DNA from: Bolinopsis microptera
Lineage: Eukaryota > Ctenophora > Tentaculata > Lobata > Bolinopsidae
Reading direction: 5' to 3'
NCBI RefSeq assembly: GCF_026151205.1
Contig: NC_087076.1
Span: forward strand, 744,001-808,000
Length of the DNA stretch: 64,000 nucleotides
In this document: piece after piece, positions 23,301 through 35,739 of the stretch
Layout: every line of letters begins with the position of its first letter
How positions within the stretch are numbered: the first letter of the stretch is position 1
The notes under the pieces: generated by a model
Databases searched by the model: none
Seen by the model: the letters and a program-made list of their open reading frames with translations, nothing else
Told to the model about the DNA's origin: nothing
Program-made: the position numbers and the translations under genes

Positions 23301-26300
23301 CCCGGCCACTACCTGTACTTACAGTAGAGAATAGCATGGTACCCGGCCACTACCTGTACTTACAGTAGAGAATAGCATGGTACCCGGCCACTACCTGTAC
23401 TTACAGTAGAGAATAGCATGGTACTACCTGTACTTACAGTAGAGAATAGCATGGTACCCGGCCACTACCTGTACTTACAGTAGAGAATAGCATGGTACCC
23501 GGCCACTACCTGTACTTACAGTAGAGAATAGCATGGTACCCGGCCACTACCTGTACTTACAGTAGAGAATAGCATGGTACCCGGCCACTACCTGTACTTA
23601 CAGTAGAGAATAGCATGGTACTACCTGTACTTACAGTAGAGAATAGCATGGTACCCGGCCACTACCTGTACTTACAGTAGAGAATAGCATGGTACCCGGC
23701 CACTACCTGTACTTACAGTAGAGAATAGCATGGTACCCGGCCACTACCTGTACTTACAGTAGAGAATAGCATGGTACCCGGCCACTACCTGTACTTAAAG
23801 TAGAGAATAGCATGGTACCCGGCCACTACCTGTACTTACAGTAGAGAATAGCATGGTACCCGGCCACTACCTGTACTTACAGTAGAGAATAGCATGGTAC
23901 CCGGCCACTACCTGTACTTACAGTAGAGAATAGCATGGTACTACCTGTACTTACAGTAGAGAATAGCATGGTACTACCTGTACTTACAGTAGAGAATAGC
24001 ATGGTACTACCTGTACTTACAGTAGAGAATAGCATGGTACTACCTGTACTTACAGTAGAGAATAGCATGGTACTACCTGTACTTACAGTAGAGAATAGCA
24101 TGGTACTACCTGTACTTACAGTAGAGAATAGCATGGTACTACCTGTACTTACAGTAGAGAATAGCATGGTACTACCTGTACTTACAGTAGAGAATAGCAT
24201 GGTACTACCTGTACTTACAGTAGAGAATAGCATGGTACTACCTGTACTTACAGTAGAGAATAGCATGGTACTACCTGTACTTACAGTAGAGAATAGCATG
24301 GTACCCGGCCACTACCTGTACTTACAGTAGAGAATAGCATGGTACCCGGCCACTACCTGTACTTACAGTAGAGAATAGCATGGTACCCGGCCACTACCTG
24401 TACTTACAGTAGAGAATAGCATGGTACCCGGCCACTACCTGTACTTACAGTAGAGAATAGCATGGTACCCGGCCACAACCTGTACTTACAGTAGAGAATA
24501 GCATGGTACCCGGCCACTACCTGTACTTACAGTAGAGAATAGCATGGTACCCGGCCACTACCTGTACTTACAGTAGAGAATAGCATGGTACCCGGCCACT
24601 ACCTGTACTTACAGTAGAGAATAGCATGGTATGAGCAGCTGTCATAGTGACAGGAACTAGTTTGTTATCTACATTCTTAGTCGTCATGGCAACTACAGGG
24701 CACAGATGCAGGGTATACCCATTAACTCCAACAACCTAGGTTAGGGATTGTAATATTTGAAAACAAGTTCTATATTATAATATCATAGAGAATTATATCA
24801 AAAGATACATAAATTAAAAGCCATTAATTTGAGAAATTACCAGATAAAGATAACTGGTAAAGAAAACTGTTTCTTATTTAAACAAATGGTATCCACTAAG
24901 TACTAACAGAACTACAAATTAGATGACTAAAGACACCTGGAACTGGGTGCTCTGGTTACAAACTAAGTGGGGGAGATACTACTAGTGGGGTAAGCTACTG
25001 TAACCCCCCCCCCCCTAACCAATAACTTGCAGCTCTAACTCTAACCCTCCCCCGGCCCTATCAAGACTCTAACCTCTATGTAAGTGTCACATCTGAAGAC
25101 AGAGAGATTAGGAAGAGTTAGTTTGACAAGGCAGGTAACTTGCTTTAACAATGTGGAGGACTCTATGGTGTTGTAGTCCTTGTCTCTCACTAAGTAGTGA
25201 CCTCCCACGTGTGTTTTTAAAACCTGGATAATTACTGATTACCGCAAACAAACTCCCATTATTAAGCAGTACAATACAGTATAATAAATTATCATTTTCA
25301 CAAAAACCATTTCGGAGGTGCAACATGGAGTTTCCTCTGCAGTGTGATTGCACATTGCCAACATGGTGGCACAACGGTAGCACCAGGCTAACACCATGGT
25401 AACACCATGGTGTTATATGCGGAGTACAAGTAGTCCCTCCCTTACCTGTGTGTCTGATTGCTTGACAGGACAGAGCAGTGTTACAATGTTTGTATTGTAC
25501 CCCCTCTCCCTTACCTGAGTGTCTGATTGTTTGACAGGACAGAGCAGTGTTACAATGTTTGTATTGTAGCCCCTCTCTTACCTGAGTGTCTGATTGTTTG
25601 ACAGGACAGAGCAGTGTTACAATGTTTGTATTGTACCCCCTCTCCCTTACCTGTGTGTCTGATTGTTTGACAGGACAGAGCAGTGTTACAATGTTTGTAT
25701 TGTACCCCCTCTCCCTTACCTGAGTGTCTGATTGTTTGACAGGACAGAGCAGTGTTACAATGTTTGTATTGTACCCCCTCTCCCTTACCTGAGTGTCTGA
25801 TTGTTTGACAGGACAGAGCAGTGTTACAATGTTTGTATTGTACCCTCTCTCCCTTACCTGTGTGTCTGATTGTTTGACAGGACAGAGCAGTGTTACAATG
25901 TTTGTATTGTACCCCCTCTCCCTTACCTGTGTGTCTGATTGTTTGACAGGACAGAGCAGTGTTACAATGTTTGTATTGTACCCCCTCTCTTACCTGAGTG
26001 TCTGATTGTTTGACAGGACAGAGCAGTGTTACAATGTTTGTATTGTACCCCCTCTCTTACCTGAGTGTCTGATTGTTTGACAGGACAGAGCAGTGTTACA
26101 ATGTTTGTATTGTACCCCCTCTCCCTTACCTGTGTGTCTGATTGTTTGACAGGACAGAGCAGTGTTACAATGTTTGTATTGTACCCCCTCTCCCTTACCT
26201 GTGTGTCTGATTGTTTGACAGGACAGAGCAGTGTTACAATGTTTGTATTGTACCCCCTCTCCCTTACCTGAGTGTCTGATTGTTTGACAGGACAGAGCAG

Positions 26301-29300
26301 TGTTACAATGTTTGTATTGTACCCCCTCTCCCTTACCTGAGTGTCTGATTGTTTGACAGGACAGAGCAGTGTTACAATGTTTGTATTGTACCCCCTCTCT
26401 TACCTGAGTGTCTGATTGTTTGACAGGACAGAGCAGTGTTACAATGTTTGTATTGTAGCCCCTCTCTTACCTGAGTGTCTGATTGTTTGACAGGACAGAG
26501 CAGTGTTACAATGTTTGTATTGTACCCTCTCTCCCTTACCTGTGTGTCTGATTGTTTGACAGGACAGAGCAGTGTTACAATGTTTGTATTGTACCCCCTC
26601 TCCCTTACCTGAGTGTCTGATTGTTTGACAGGACAGAGCAGTGTTACAATGTTTGTATTGTACCCCCTCTCCCTTACCTGTGTGTCTGATTGTTTGACAG
26701 GACAGAGCAGTGTTACAATGTTTGTATTGTACCCCCTCTCTTACCTGTGTGTCTGATTGTTTGACAGGACAGAGCAGTGTTACAATGTTTGTATTGTACC
26801 CCCTCTCCCTTACCTGTGTGTCTGATTGTTTGACAGGACAGAGCAGTGTTACAATGTTTGTATTGTACCCCCTCTCCCTTACCTGTGTGTCTGATTGTTT
26901 GACAGGACAGAGCAGTGTTACAATGTTTGTATTGTACCCCCTCTCCCTTACCTGTGTGTCTGATTGTTTGACAGGACAGAGCAGTGTTACAATGTTTGTA
27001 TTGTACCCCCTCCCTTACCTGAGTGTCTGATTGTTTGACAGGACAGAGCAGTGTTACAATGTTTGTATTGTACCCCCTCCCTTACCTGTGTGTCTGATTG
27101 TTTGACAGGACAGAGCAGTGTTACAATGTTTGTATTGTACCCCCTCTCTTACCTGAGTGTCTGATTGTTTGACAGGACAGAGCAGTGTTACAATGTTTGT
27201 ATTGTACCCCCTCTCTTACCTGAGTGTCTGATTGTTTGACAGGACAGAGCAGTGTTACAATGTTTGTATTGTAGCCCCTCTCTTACCTGAGTGTCTGATT
27301 GTTTGACAGGACAGAGCAGTGTTACAATGTTTGTATTGTACCCTCTCTCCCTTACCTGTGTGTCTGATTGTTTGACAGGACAGAGCAGTGTTACAATGTT
27401 TGTATTGTACCCCCTCTCCCTTACCTGTGTGTCTGATTGTTTGACAGGACAGAGCAGTGTTACAATGTTTGTATTGTACCCCCTCTCTTACCTGAGTGTC
27501 TGATTGTTTGACAGGACAGAGCAGTGTTACAATGTTTGTATTGTACCCCCTCTCTTACCTGAGTGTCTGATTGTTTGACAGGACAGAGCAGTGTTACAAT
27601 GTTTGTATTGTACCCCCTCTCCCTTACCTGAGTGTCTGATTGTTTGACAGGACAGAGCAGTGTTACAATGTTTGTATTGTACCCCCTCTCTTACCTGAGT
27701 GTCTGATTGTTTGACAGGACAGAGCAGTGTTACAATGTTTGTATTGTAGCCCCTCTCTTACCTGAGTGTCTGATTGTTTGACAGGACAGAGCAGTGTTAC
27801 AATGTTTGTATTGTACCCTCTCTCCCTTACCTGTGTGTCTGATTGTTTGACAGGACAGAGCAGTGTTACAATGTTTGTATTGTACCCCCTCTCCCTTACC
27901 TGTGTGTCTGATTGTTTGACAGGACAGAGCAGTGTTACAATGTTTGTATTGTACCCCCTCTCCCTTACCTGTGTGTCTGATTGTTTGACAGGACAGAGCA
28001 GTGTTACAATGTTTGTATTGTACCCCCTCTCCCTTACCTGTGTGTCTGATTGTTTGACAGGACAGAGCAGTGTTACAATGTTTGTATTGTACCCCCTCCC
28101 TTACCTGAGTGTCTGATTGTTTGACAGGACAGAGCAGTGTTACAATGTTTGTATTGTACCCCCTCCCTTACCTGTGTGTCTGATTGTTTGACAGGACAGA
28201 GCAGTGTTACAATGTTTGTATTGTACCCCCTCTCTTACCTGAGTGTCTGATTGTTTGACAGGACAGAGCAGTGTTACAATGTTTGTATTGTACCCCCTCT
28301 CTTACCTGAGTGTCTGATTGTTTGACAGGACAGAGCAGTGTTACAATGTTTGTATTGTAGCCCCTCTCTTACCTGAGTGTCTGATTGTTTGACAGGACAG
28401 AGCAGTGTTACAATGTTTGTATTGTACCCTCTCTCCCTTACCTGTGTGTCTGATTGTTTGACAGGACAGAGCAGTGTTACAATGTTTGTATTGTACCCCC
28501 TCTCCCTTACCTGTGTGTCTGATTGTTTGACAGGACAGAGCAGTGTTACAATGTTTGTATTGTACCCTCTCTCCCTTACCTGTGTGTCTGATTGTTTGAC
28601 AGGACAGAGCAGTGTTACAATGTTTGTATTGTAGCCCCTCTCCCTTACCTGTGTGTCTGATTGTTTGACAGGACAGAGCAGTGTTACAATGTTTGTATTG
28701 TACCCCCTCTCCCTTACCTGTGTGTCTGATTGTTTGACAGGACAGAGCAGTGTTACAATGTTTGTATTGTACCCCCCTCTCCCTTACCTGTGTGTCTGAT
28801 TGTTTGACAGGACAGAGCAGTGTTACAATGTTTGTATTGTACCCCCTCTCCCTTACCTGTGTGTCTGATTGTTTGACAGGACAGAGCAGTGTTACAATGT
28901 TTGTATTGTACCCCCTCTCCCTTACCTGTGTGTCTGATTGTTTGACAGGACAGAGCAGTGTTACAATGTTTGTATTGTACCCCCTCTCCCTTACCTGTGT
29001 GTCTGATTGTTTGACAGGACAGAGCAGTGTTACAATGTTTGTATTGTACCCCCTCTCCCTTACCTGTGTGTCTGATTGTTTGACAGGACAGAGCAGTGTT
29101 ACAATGTTTGTATTGTACCCCCTCTCCCTTACCTGTGTGTCTGATTGTTTGTCAGGACAGAGCAGTGTTACAATGTTTGTATTGTACCCCCTCTCCCTTA
29201 CCTGTGTGTCTGATTGTTTGACAGGACAGAGCAGTGTTACAATGTTTGTATTGTTCCCCCTCTCCCTTACCTGTGTGTCTGATTGTTTGACAGGACAGAG

Positions 29301-32300
29301 CAGTGTTACAATGTTTGTATTGTACCCCCTCTCCCTTACCTGTGTGTCTGATTGCTTGACAGGACAGAGCAGTGTTACAATGTTTGTATTGTACCCCCTC
29401 TCCCTTACCTGTGTGTCTGATTGTTTGACAGGACAGAGCAGTGTTACAATGTTTGTATTGTACCCCCTCTCCCTTACCTGTGTGTCTGATTGTTTGACAG
29501 GACAGAGCAGTGTTACAATGTTTGTATTGTACCCCCTCTCCCTTACCTGAGTGTCTGATTGTTTGACAGGACAGAGCAGTGTTACAATGTTTGTATTGTA
29601 CCCCCTCTCCCTTACCTGAGTGTCTGATTGTTTGACAGGACAGAGCAGTGTTACAATGTTTGTATTGTACCCCCTCTCTTACCTGTGTGTCTGATTGTTT
29701 GACAGGACAGAGCAGTGTTACAATGTTTGTATTGTACCCCCTCTCCCTTACCTGTGTGTCTGATTGTTTGACAGGACAGAGCAGTGTTACAATGTTTGTA
29801 TTGTACCCCTCTCTTACCTGTGTGTCTGATTGTTTGACAGGTCAGAGCAGTGTTACAATGTTTGTATTGTACCCCTCCCTTACCTGTGTGTCTGATTGTT
29901 TGACAGGACAGAGCAGTGTTACAATGTTTGTATTGTACCCCCTCTCCCTTACCTGTGTGTCTGATTGTTTGACAGGACAGAGCAGTGTTACAATGTTTGT
30001 ATTGTACCCCCTCTCCCTTACCTGTGTGTCTGATTGTTTGACAGGACAGAGCAGTGTTACAATGTTTGTATTGTACCCCCTCTCTTACCTGTGTGTCTGA
30101 TTGTTTGACAGGACAGAGCAGTGTTACAATGTTTGTATTGTAGCCCCTCTCCCTTACCTGTGTGTCTGATTGTTTGACAGGACAGAGCAGTGTTACAATG
30201 TTTGTATTGTTCCCCCTCTCCCTTACCTGAGTGTCTGATTGTTTGACAGGACAGAGCAGTGTTACAATGTTTGTATTGTAGCCCCTCTCTTACCTGTGTG
30301 TCTGATTGTTTGACAGGACAGAGCAGTGTTACAATGTTTGTATTGTACCCCCTCTCTTACCTGTGTGTCTGATTGTTTGACAGGACAGAGCAGTGTTACA
30401 ATGTTTGTATTGTACCCCCTCTCCCTTACCTGTGTGTCTGATTGTTTGACAGGACAGAGCAGTGTTACAATGTTTGTATTGTACCCTCTCTCCCTTACCT
30501 GTGTGTCTGATTGTTTGACAGGACAGAGCAGTGTTACAATGTTTGTATTGTAGCCCCTCTCTTACCTGTGTGTCTGATTGTTTGACAGGACAGAGCAGTG
30601 TTACAATGTTTGTATTGTACCCCCTCCCTTACCTGTGTGTCTGATTGTTTGACAGGACAGAGCAGTGTTACAATGTTTGTATTGTACCCCCTCTCTTACC
30701 TGTGTGTCTGATTGTTTGACAGGACAGAGCAGTGTTACAATGTTTGTATTGTACCCCCTCTCCCTTACCTGTGTGTCTGATTGTTTGACAGGACAGAGCA
30801 GTGTTACAATGTTTGTATTGTACCCCCTCTCCCTTACCTGTGTGTCTGATTGTTTGACAGGACAGAGCAGTGTTACAATGTTTGTATTGTACCCCCTCTC
30901 CCTTACCTGAGTGTATGATTGTTTGACAGGACAGAGCAGTGTTACAATGTTTGTATTGTACCCCCTCTCCCTTACCTGTGTGTCTGATTGTTTGACAGGA
31001 CAGAGCAGTGTTACAATGTTTGTATTGTACCCCCTCTCCCTTACCTGTGTGTCTGATTGTTTGACAGGACAGAGCAGTGTTACAATGTTTGTATTGTACC
31101 CCCTCTCTTACCTGTGTGTCTGATTGTTTGACAGGACAGAGCAGTGTTACAATGTTTGTATTGTAGCCCCTCTCCCTTACCTGTGTGTCTGATTGTTTGA
31201 CAGGACAGAGCAGTGTTACAATGTTTGTATTGTACCCCCTCTCCCTTACCTGTGTGTCTGATTGTTTGACAGGACAGAGCAGTGTTACAATGTTTGTATT
31301 GTACCCCCTCTCCCTTACCTGTGTGTCTGATTGTTTGACAGGACAGAGCAGTGTTACAATGTTTGTATTGTACCCCCTCTCCCTTACCTGTGTGTCTGAT
31401 TGTTTGACAGGACAGAGCAGTGTTACAATGTTTGTATTGTACCCCCTCCCTTACCTGTGTGTCTGATTGTTTGACAGGACAGAGCAGTGTTACAATGTTT
31501 GTATTGTACCCCCTCTCCCTTACCTGTGTGTCTGATTGTTTGACAGGACAGAGCAGTGTTACAATGTTTGTATTGTACCCCCTCTCCCTTACCTGTGTGT
31601 CTGATTGTTTGACAGGACAGAGCAGTGTTACAATGTTTGTATTGTACCCCCTCTCCCTTACCTGTGTGTCTGATTGTTTGACAGGACAGAGCAGTGTTAC
31701 AATGTTTGTATTGTAGCCCCCCCCCCCCCCCCCTTACCTGTGTGTCTGATTGTTTGACAGGACAGAGCAGTGTTACAATGTTTGTATTGTACCCCCTCTC
31801 CCTTACCTGTGTGTCTGATTGTTTGACAGGACAGAGCAGTGTTACAATGTTTGTATTGTAGCCCCCCCCCCCCCTTACCTGTGTGTCTGATTGTTTGACA
31901 GGACAGAGCAGTGTTACAATGTTTGTATTGTACCCCCTCTCAACTGTGTTCCCTAACATTGTGCTCCTACCCCACTCCACCTCCGGACAGCGCCGCGCAG
32001 CAACTACACGTGCAGGGTCATGTCGTGATATCACCTCATACTTTATATTGTTCTGTAAGTGTCGTGATATCACCTCATACTTTATATTGTTCTGTAAACA
32101 CACCAGTTACACAATTATAATAGTAATACCTTAAATGTTACTCTTCCACTGAACTAATATTGGAATTTAAAAATTAGTAAATATGTGAATCTGCATTGTA
32201 AGATTACGAAGTAGGAGTGATGGTTGTCATGGTGTTACCATGGTGTTATCATGGTGTCGCACCTGTTTCTTGTCTAATAGTTTCAACACTTGCTCTATCA

Positions 32301-34572
32301 AGTCATCAGAACACTGTCCCCTCATCTCCCACTCAGAGTAGCTTTCCTTCAGAGTCTGTAGCAACCTGGTTATTAGTAATTACCTGGTTATTAGACTTTA
32401 TATAATTAGTAATTATCAATAATCATCATACACTCCCTTGTAAAAATAAGTCAGTCCTACCTAGGTTCCACGTATTTACCTGGTTATTAGACTTTATATA
32501 ATTAGTAATTACCTGGTTATTAGACTTTATATAATTAGTAATTACCTGGTTATTAGACTTTATATAATTAGTAATTACCTGGTTATTAGACTTTATATAA
32601 TTAGTAATTACCTGGTTATTAGACTATATATAATTAGTAATAACCTGGATATTAGACTTTATATAATTAGTAATTACCTGGATATTAGACTTTATATAAT
32701 TAGTAATTACCTGGTTATTACACTTTATATAATTAGTAATTACCTGGTTATTAGACTTTATATAATTAGTAATTACCTGGTTATTAGACTATATATAATT
32801 AGTAATAACCTGGATATTAGACTTTATATAATTAGTAATTACCTGGATATTAGACTTTATATAATTAGTAATTACCTGGTTATTAGACTATATATAATTA
32901 GTAATAACCTGGATATTAGACTTTATATAATTAGTAATTACCTGGATATTAGACTTTATATAATTAGTAATTACCTGGTTATTAGACTTTATATAATTAG
33001 TAATTATCAATAATTATCAATAATTATCAATAATTATCAATAATTATCAATAATTAGCTACCTAGGTCCCACGTATTTGGTCCTACCTAGGTTCCACGTA
33101 TTTGGTCCTACCTAGGTTCCCCGTATTTGGTCCTACCTAGGTTCCACGTATTTGGTCCTACCTAGGTTCCACGTATTTGGTCCTACCTAGGTTCCACTTA
33201 TTTGGTCCTACCTAGGTTCCACGTATTTTGTTCTACCTAGGTTCCACGTATTTGGTCCTACCTAGGTTACACGTATTTGGTCCTACCTAGATTCCACGTA
33301 TTTGGTCCTACCTAGGTTCCACGTATTTGGTCCTACCTAGATTCCACGTATTTGGTCCTACCTAGGTTCTACGTATTTGGTCCTACCTAGGTTCCGAGTT
33401 TTTGGTCCTACCTAGGTTCCAAGTATTTGGTCCTACCTAGGTTCCACGTATTTGGTCCTACCTAGGTTCCACGTATTTGGTCCTACCTAGGTTTCACGTA
33501 TTTGGTCCTACCTAGGTTCCCCGTATTTGGTCCTACCTAGGTTCCACGTATTTGGTCCTACCTAGGTTACACGTATTTGGTCCTACCTAAATTCCACGTA
33601 TTTGGTCCTACCTAGGTTCCACGTATTTGGTCCTACCTAGATTCCACGTATTTGGTCCTACCTAGGTTCTACGTATTTGGTCCTACCTAGGTTCCACGTA
33701 TTTGGTCCTACCTAGATTCCACGTATTTGGTCCTACCTAGGTTCCACGTATTTGGTCTTACCTAGATTCCACGTATTTGGTCCTACCTAAGTTACACGTA
33801 TTTGGTCCTACCTAGGTTCCACGTATTTGGTCCTATCTAAGTTACACGTATTTGGTCCTACCTAGGTTCCACGTATTTGGTCCTACCTAGGTTCCACGTA
33901 TTCGGTCCTGCCCAGGTTCCACGTATTTGGTCCTACCTAGGTTCCACGTATTTGGTCCTACCTAGGTTCCACGTATTTGGTCCTACCTAGGTTCCACGAA
34001 TTTGGTCCTACCTAGATTCCACGTATTTGGTCCTACCTAGGTTACACGTATTTGGTCCTACGTAGGTTCCACGTATTTGGTCCTACCTAAGTTACACGTA
34101 TTTGGTCCTACCTAGGTTCCACGTATTTGGTCCTACCTAGGTTCCACGTATTCGGTCCTACCCAGGTTCCACGTATTTGGTCCTACCTAGGTTCCCCGTA
34201 TTTGGTCCTACCTAGGTTCCACGTATTTTGTCCTACCTAGGTTCCACGTATTTGGTCCTACCTAGGTTCCACGTATTTGGTCCTACCTAGGTTCCACGTA
34301 TTTGGTCCTACCTAGGTTCCACGTATTTGGTCCTACCTAGGTTCAGCGTATTTGGTTCCACGTATTTGGTCCTACCTAGGTTCCACGTATTTGGTCCTAC
34401 CTAGGTTCCAAGTATTTGGTCCTACCCAGGTTCAGCGTATTTGGTCCTACCTAGGTTCCACGTATTTGGTGCGAGCTGGAGCTGTTTTGGGTCTGACAGG
34501 TAAGAATCTGAGTTTGCGGGACTGTATTTGAGAAGCTCTTGTACAAACACCTCGTGACATGGTCCTGCTCAT
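20313..34572 (-). CDS. Seven-exon unrecognised protein with acidic tail (gene B)
   Basis: Minus-strand exons, in transcript order: 34572-34451, 32365-32263, 32052-31879, 24735-24613, 21572-21370, 20774-20636, 20504-20313. All phases agree, giving about 351 aa. The start is M-S-R-T-M-S-R (34572, or the second ATG at 34560), just after an in-frame stop. The N-terminal 40 residues are basic. The middle looks alternately helical and strand-like, with conserved-looking L-L-C-P-V-K and L-H-L-C-P-V-V pieces, a leucine-rich stretch and a C-M-C-C cluster. The last exon ends in a run of Glu/Asp with S-D-S-V-I-S-D-L-D-D and stops at 20313. I do not recognise the family and assign no function. No signal peptide or membrane segment is obvious. 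Exons 1, 3 and 4 each have their donor end amplified into long intronic arrays. Confidence 0.7.
21590..22125. repeat. 11-bp tandem array beside the gene B exon 5 acceptor
   Basis: About 48 copies of caactaattaa with occasional variants (caccta, cgtctt) form the array. On the minus strand it abuts the acceptor ttctccactacag|GAC at 21572. The unit is almost the same as the 12-bp array in intron 6 of gene A. Confidence 0.95.
22350..24630 (-). repeat. 41/33-bp array of a 5' splice site, about 58 copies
   Basis: On the minus strand each unit is the end of gene B exon 4 (accatgctattctctact) followed by GTAAGTACAGGTAG. Two unit lengths occur, the 41-bp form having an extra cccggcca block. The 33-bp form appears singly every few units and then about 11 times in a row (23937-24300), which creates a mirror pair of artefact frames. 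The right edge is the real exon (donor after 24613). Confidence 0.95.
24740..25435. other. Unique intronic sequence of gene B
   Basis: This is AT-rich intron sequence between the exon 4 acceptor and the 68-bp array, with a short poly-C run near 25004. No exon, RNA gene or repeat was recognised. Confidence 0.5.
25436..31940 (-). repeat. 68-bp array of exon 3 end plus donor, about 96 copies
   Basis: On the minus strand the unit carries about 54-60 nt of the end of gene B exon 3 (gtacaatacaaacattgtaa through caatcagacacacag) then GTAAGGG-GAGAGG. The real exon is the rightmost unit (donor after 31879). Copies differ by TGTG/TGAG and by the length of the ctctccc tract. Marker variants (gtagcccctctct next to a taccctctctccc unit) recur at about 26456, 27272, 27748 and 28360, which is higher-order duplication. 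Confidence 0.97.
32014..32091 (-). repeat. In-frame 39-bp duplication of the exon 3 start with its acceptor
   Basis: Two adjacent 39-bp copies each carry ttacag|AACAATATAAAG on the minus strand. Both acceptors are in the same frame, so using the upstream one (exon start 32091) adds 13 residues. The model uses 32052, but either is possible. Confidence 0.8.
32366..33055 (-). repeat. 33-bp array repeating the exon 2 acceptor, about 17 copies, plus a short 10-bp array
   Basis: The minus-strand unit contains actaataaccag, identical to the real acceptor of gene B exon 2 (ataaccag|GTTGC at 32365), followed by gtaattactaattatataaa. A single unit of the neighbouring 25-bp array is embedded near 32447-32475, so the two arrays have recombined. 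33003-33055 is a short run of tatcaataat. Confidence 0.9.
33058..34470 (-). repeat. 25-bp array of a 5' splice site, about 56 copies
   Basis: The minus-strand unit is 20 nt of the end of gene B exon 1 (accaaatacgtggaacctag) plus GTAGG. Copies differ by scattered substitutions (ggttac, gattcc, cccgta), more than in the 47-bp and 68-bp arrays, suggesting greater age. The exon edge is at 34451. Confidence 0.95.
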
Positions 34573-34967
34573 AACAATACATTACAATAATGTTACATTA
34601 CAGACATTTACGTTAATTTGTAGTTTTATCAATTTTATAATTATCAAGAAGTGTGAAATTGTCTTTTTAGTTGAAACATTTTAGTGAATTTTCCAGTTAT
34701 CAGCTTATATTATGCCAGAACTATTTTTACATTTAAAATAATTTCCGAGATGTTCAATAGCATTAATATCACATTTTAATAATTAGTAAGCACATATGTT
34801 ATATGCACAATATACAATACAATGCACATAATATATTATGGGATTATTTGGTTGAAAATTCTGAAATAACAAACACAAATAACAAACACTTGATTTACTA
34901 ATTATCAACAACAAAGAAAAAAATAAATCCTTATTTTGAGTTTAAATAAGTAAAATAAGTTCTGGAA

Positions 34968-35500
34968 TCAAAGAAAGAAGAGTGGGATAATGAAAGAGGA
35001 AGAGCAGGGAGAAGAGGAAACAAAGAAAGAAGAGTGGGATAATGAAAGAGGAAGAGCAGGGAGAAGAGGAAACAAAGAAAGATGAGTGGGATAATGAAAG
35101 AGGAAGAGCAGGGAGAAGAGGAAACAAAGAAAGAAGAGCGGGATAATGAAAGAGGAAGAGCAGGGAGAAGAGGAAACAAAGAAAGAAGAGTGGGATAATG
35201 AAAGAGGAAGAGCAGGGAGAAGAGGAAACAAAGAAAGAAGAGTGGGATAATGAAAGAGGAAGAGCAGGGAGAAGAGGAAACAAAGAAAGAAGAGTGGGAT
35301 AATGAAAGAGGAAGAGCAGGGAGAAGAGGAAACAAAGAAAGAAGAGTGGGATAATGAAAGAGGAAGAGCAGGGAGAAGAGGAAACAAAGAAAGAAGAGTG
35401 GGATAATGAAAGAGGAAGAGCAGGGAGAAGAGGAAACAAAGAAAGAAGAGTGAGATAATGAAAGAGGAAGAGCAGGGAGAAGAGGAAACAAAGAAAACAA
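34968..35500 (-). repeat. 52-bp polypyrimidine array, 10 copies
   Basis: The plus strand is purine-rich; the minus strand is a pyrimidine-rich array ending in ctttctttgattccag at 34962. It lies between gene C's stop and gene B's start. It could be an amplified pyrimidine tract of a 5' UTR intron acceptor for gene B. The three overlapping minus frames inside (160-195 codons) are repeat artefacts. Confidence 0.9.
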
Positions 35501-35739
35501 CCTCAGTGTGGGGTAAATGATATATATTATATATATTGGATAAGCTGCACAAACAGAAGTGTTATTGTGGGAGGGCGAATATTATACTATTTCAAAATTG
35601 CAGTGTCATCTTGAAGCAGCTTGCGCTCCCAAAAGCTTGTAACTCAAAAAGGTGTCACCAATCTTTACTGTGTCATGTCTCTCATAATAATAACAGCTAA
35701 TAGCAGGCAAGTAGCCAGGGAGGGCTGCTAGCTACTCCT

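Noticed and set aside
28750-29550. 266-codon plus-strand frame with repeated VSDCLTGQSSVTMFVLYPLS
   Set aside because: It is antisense to the amplified gene B exon 3 tail. Openness reflects unit identity, not coding selection.
34931-35552. Three overlapping minus-strand frames rich in Ser/Leu/Phe
   Set aside because: They are translations of a 52-bp pyrimidine array; all frames lack stops.
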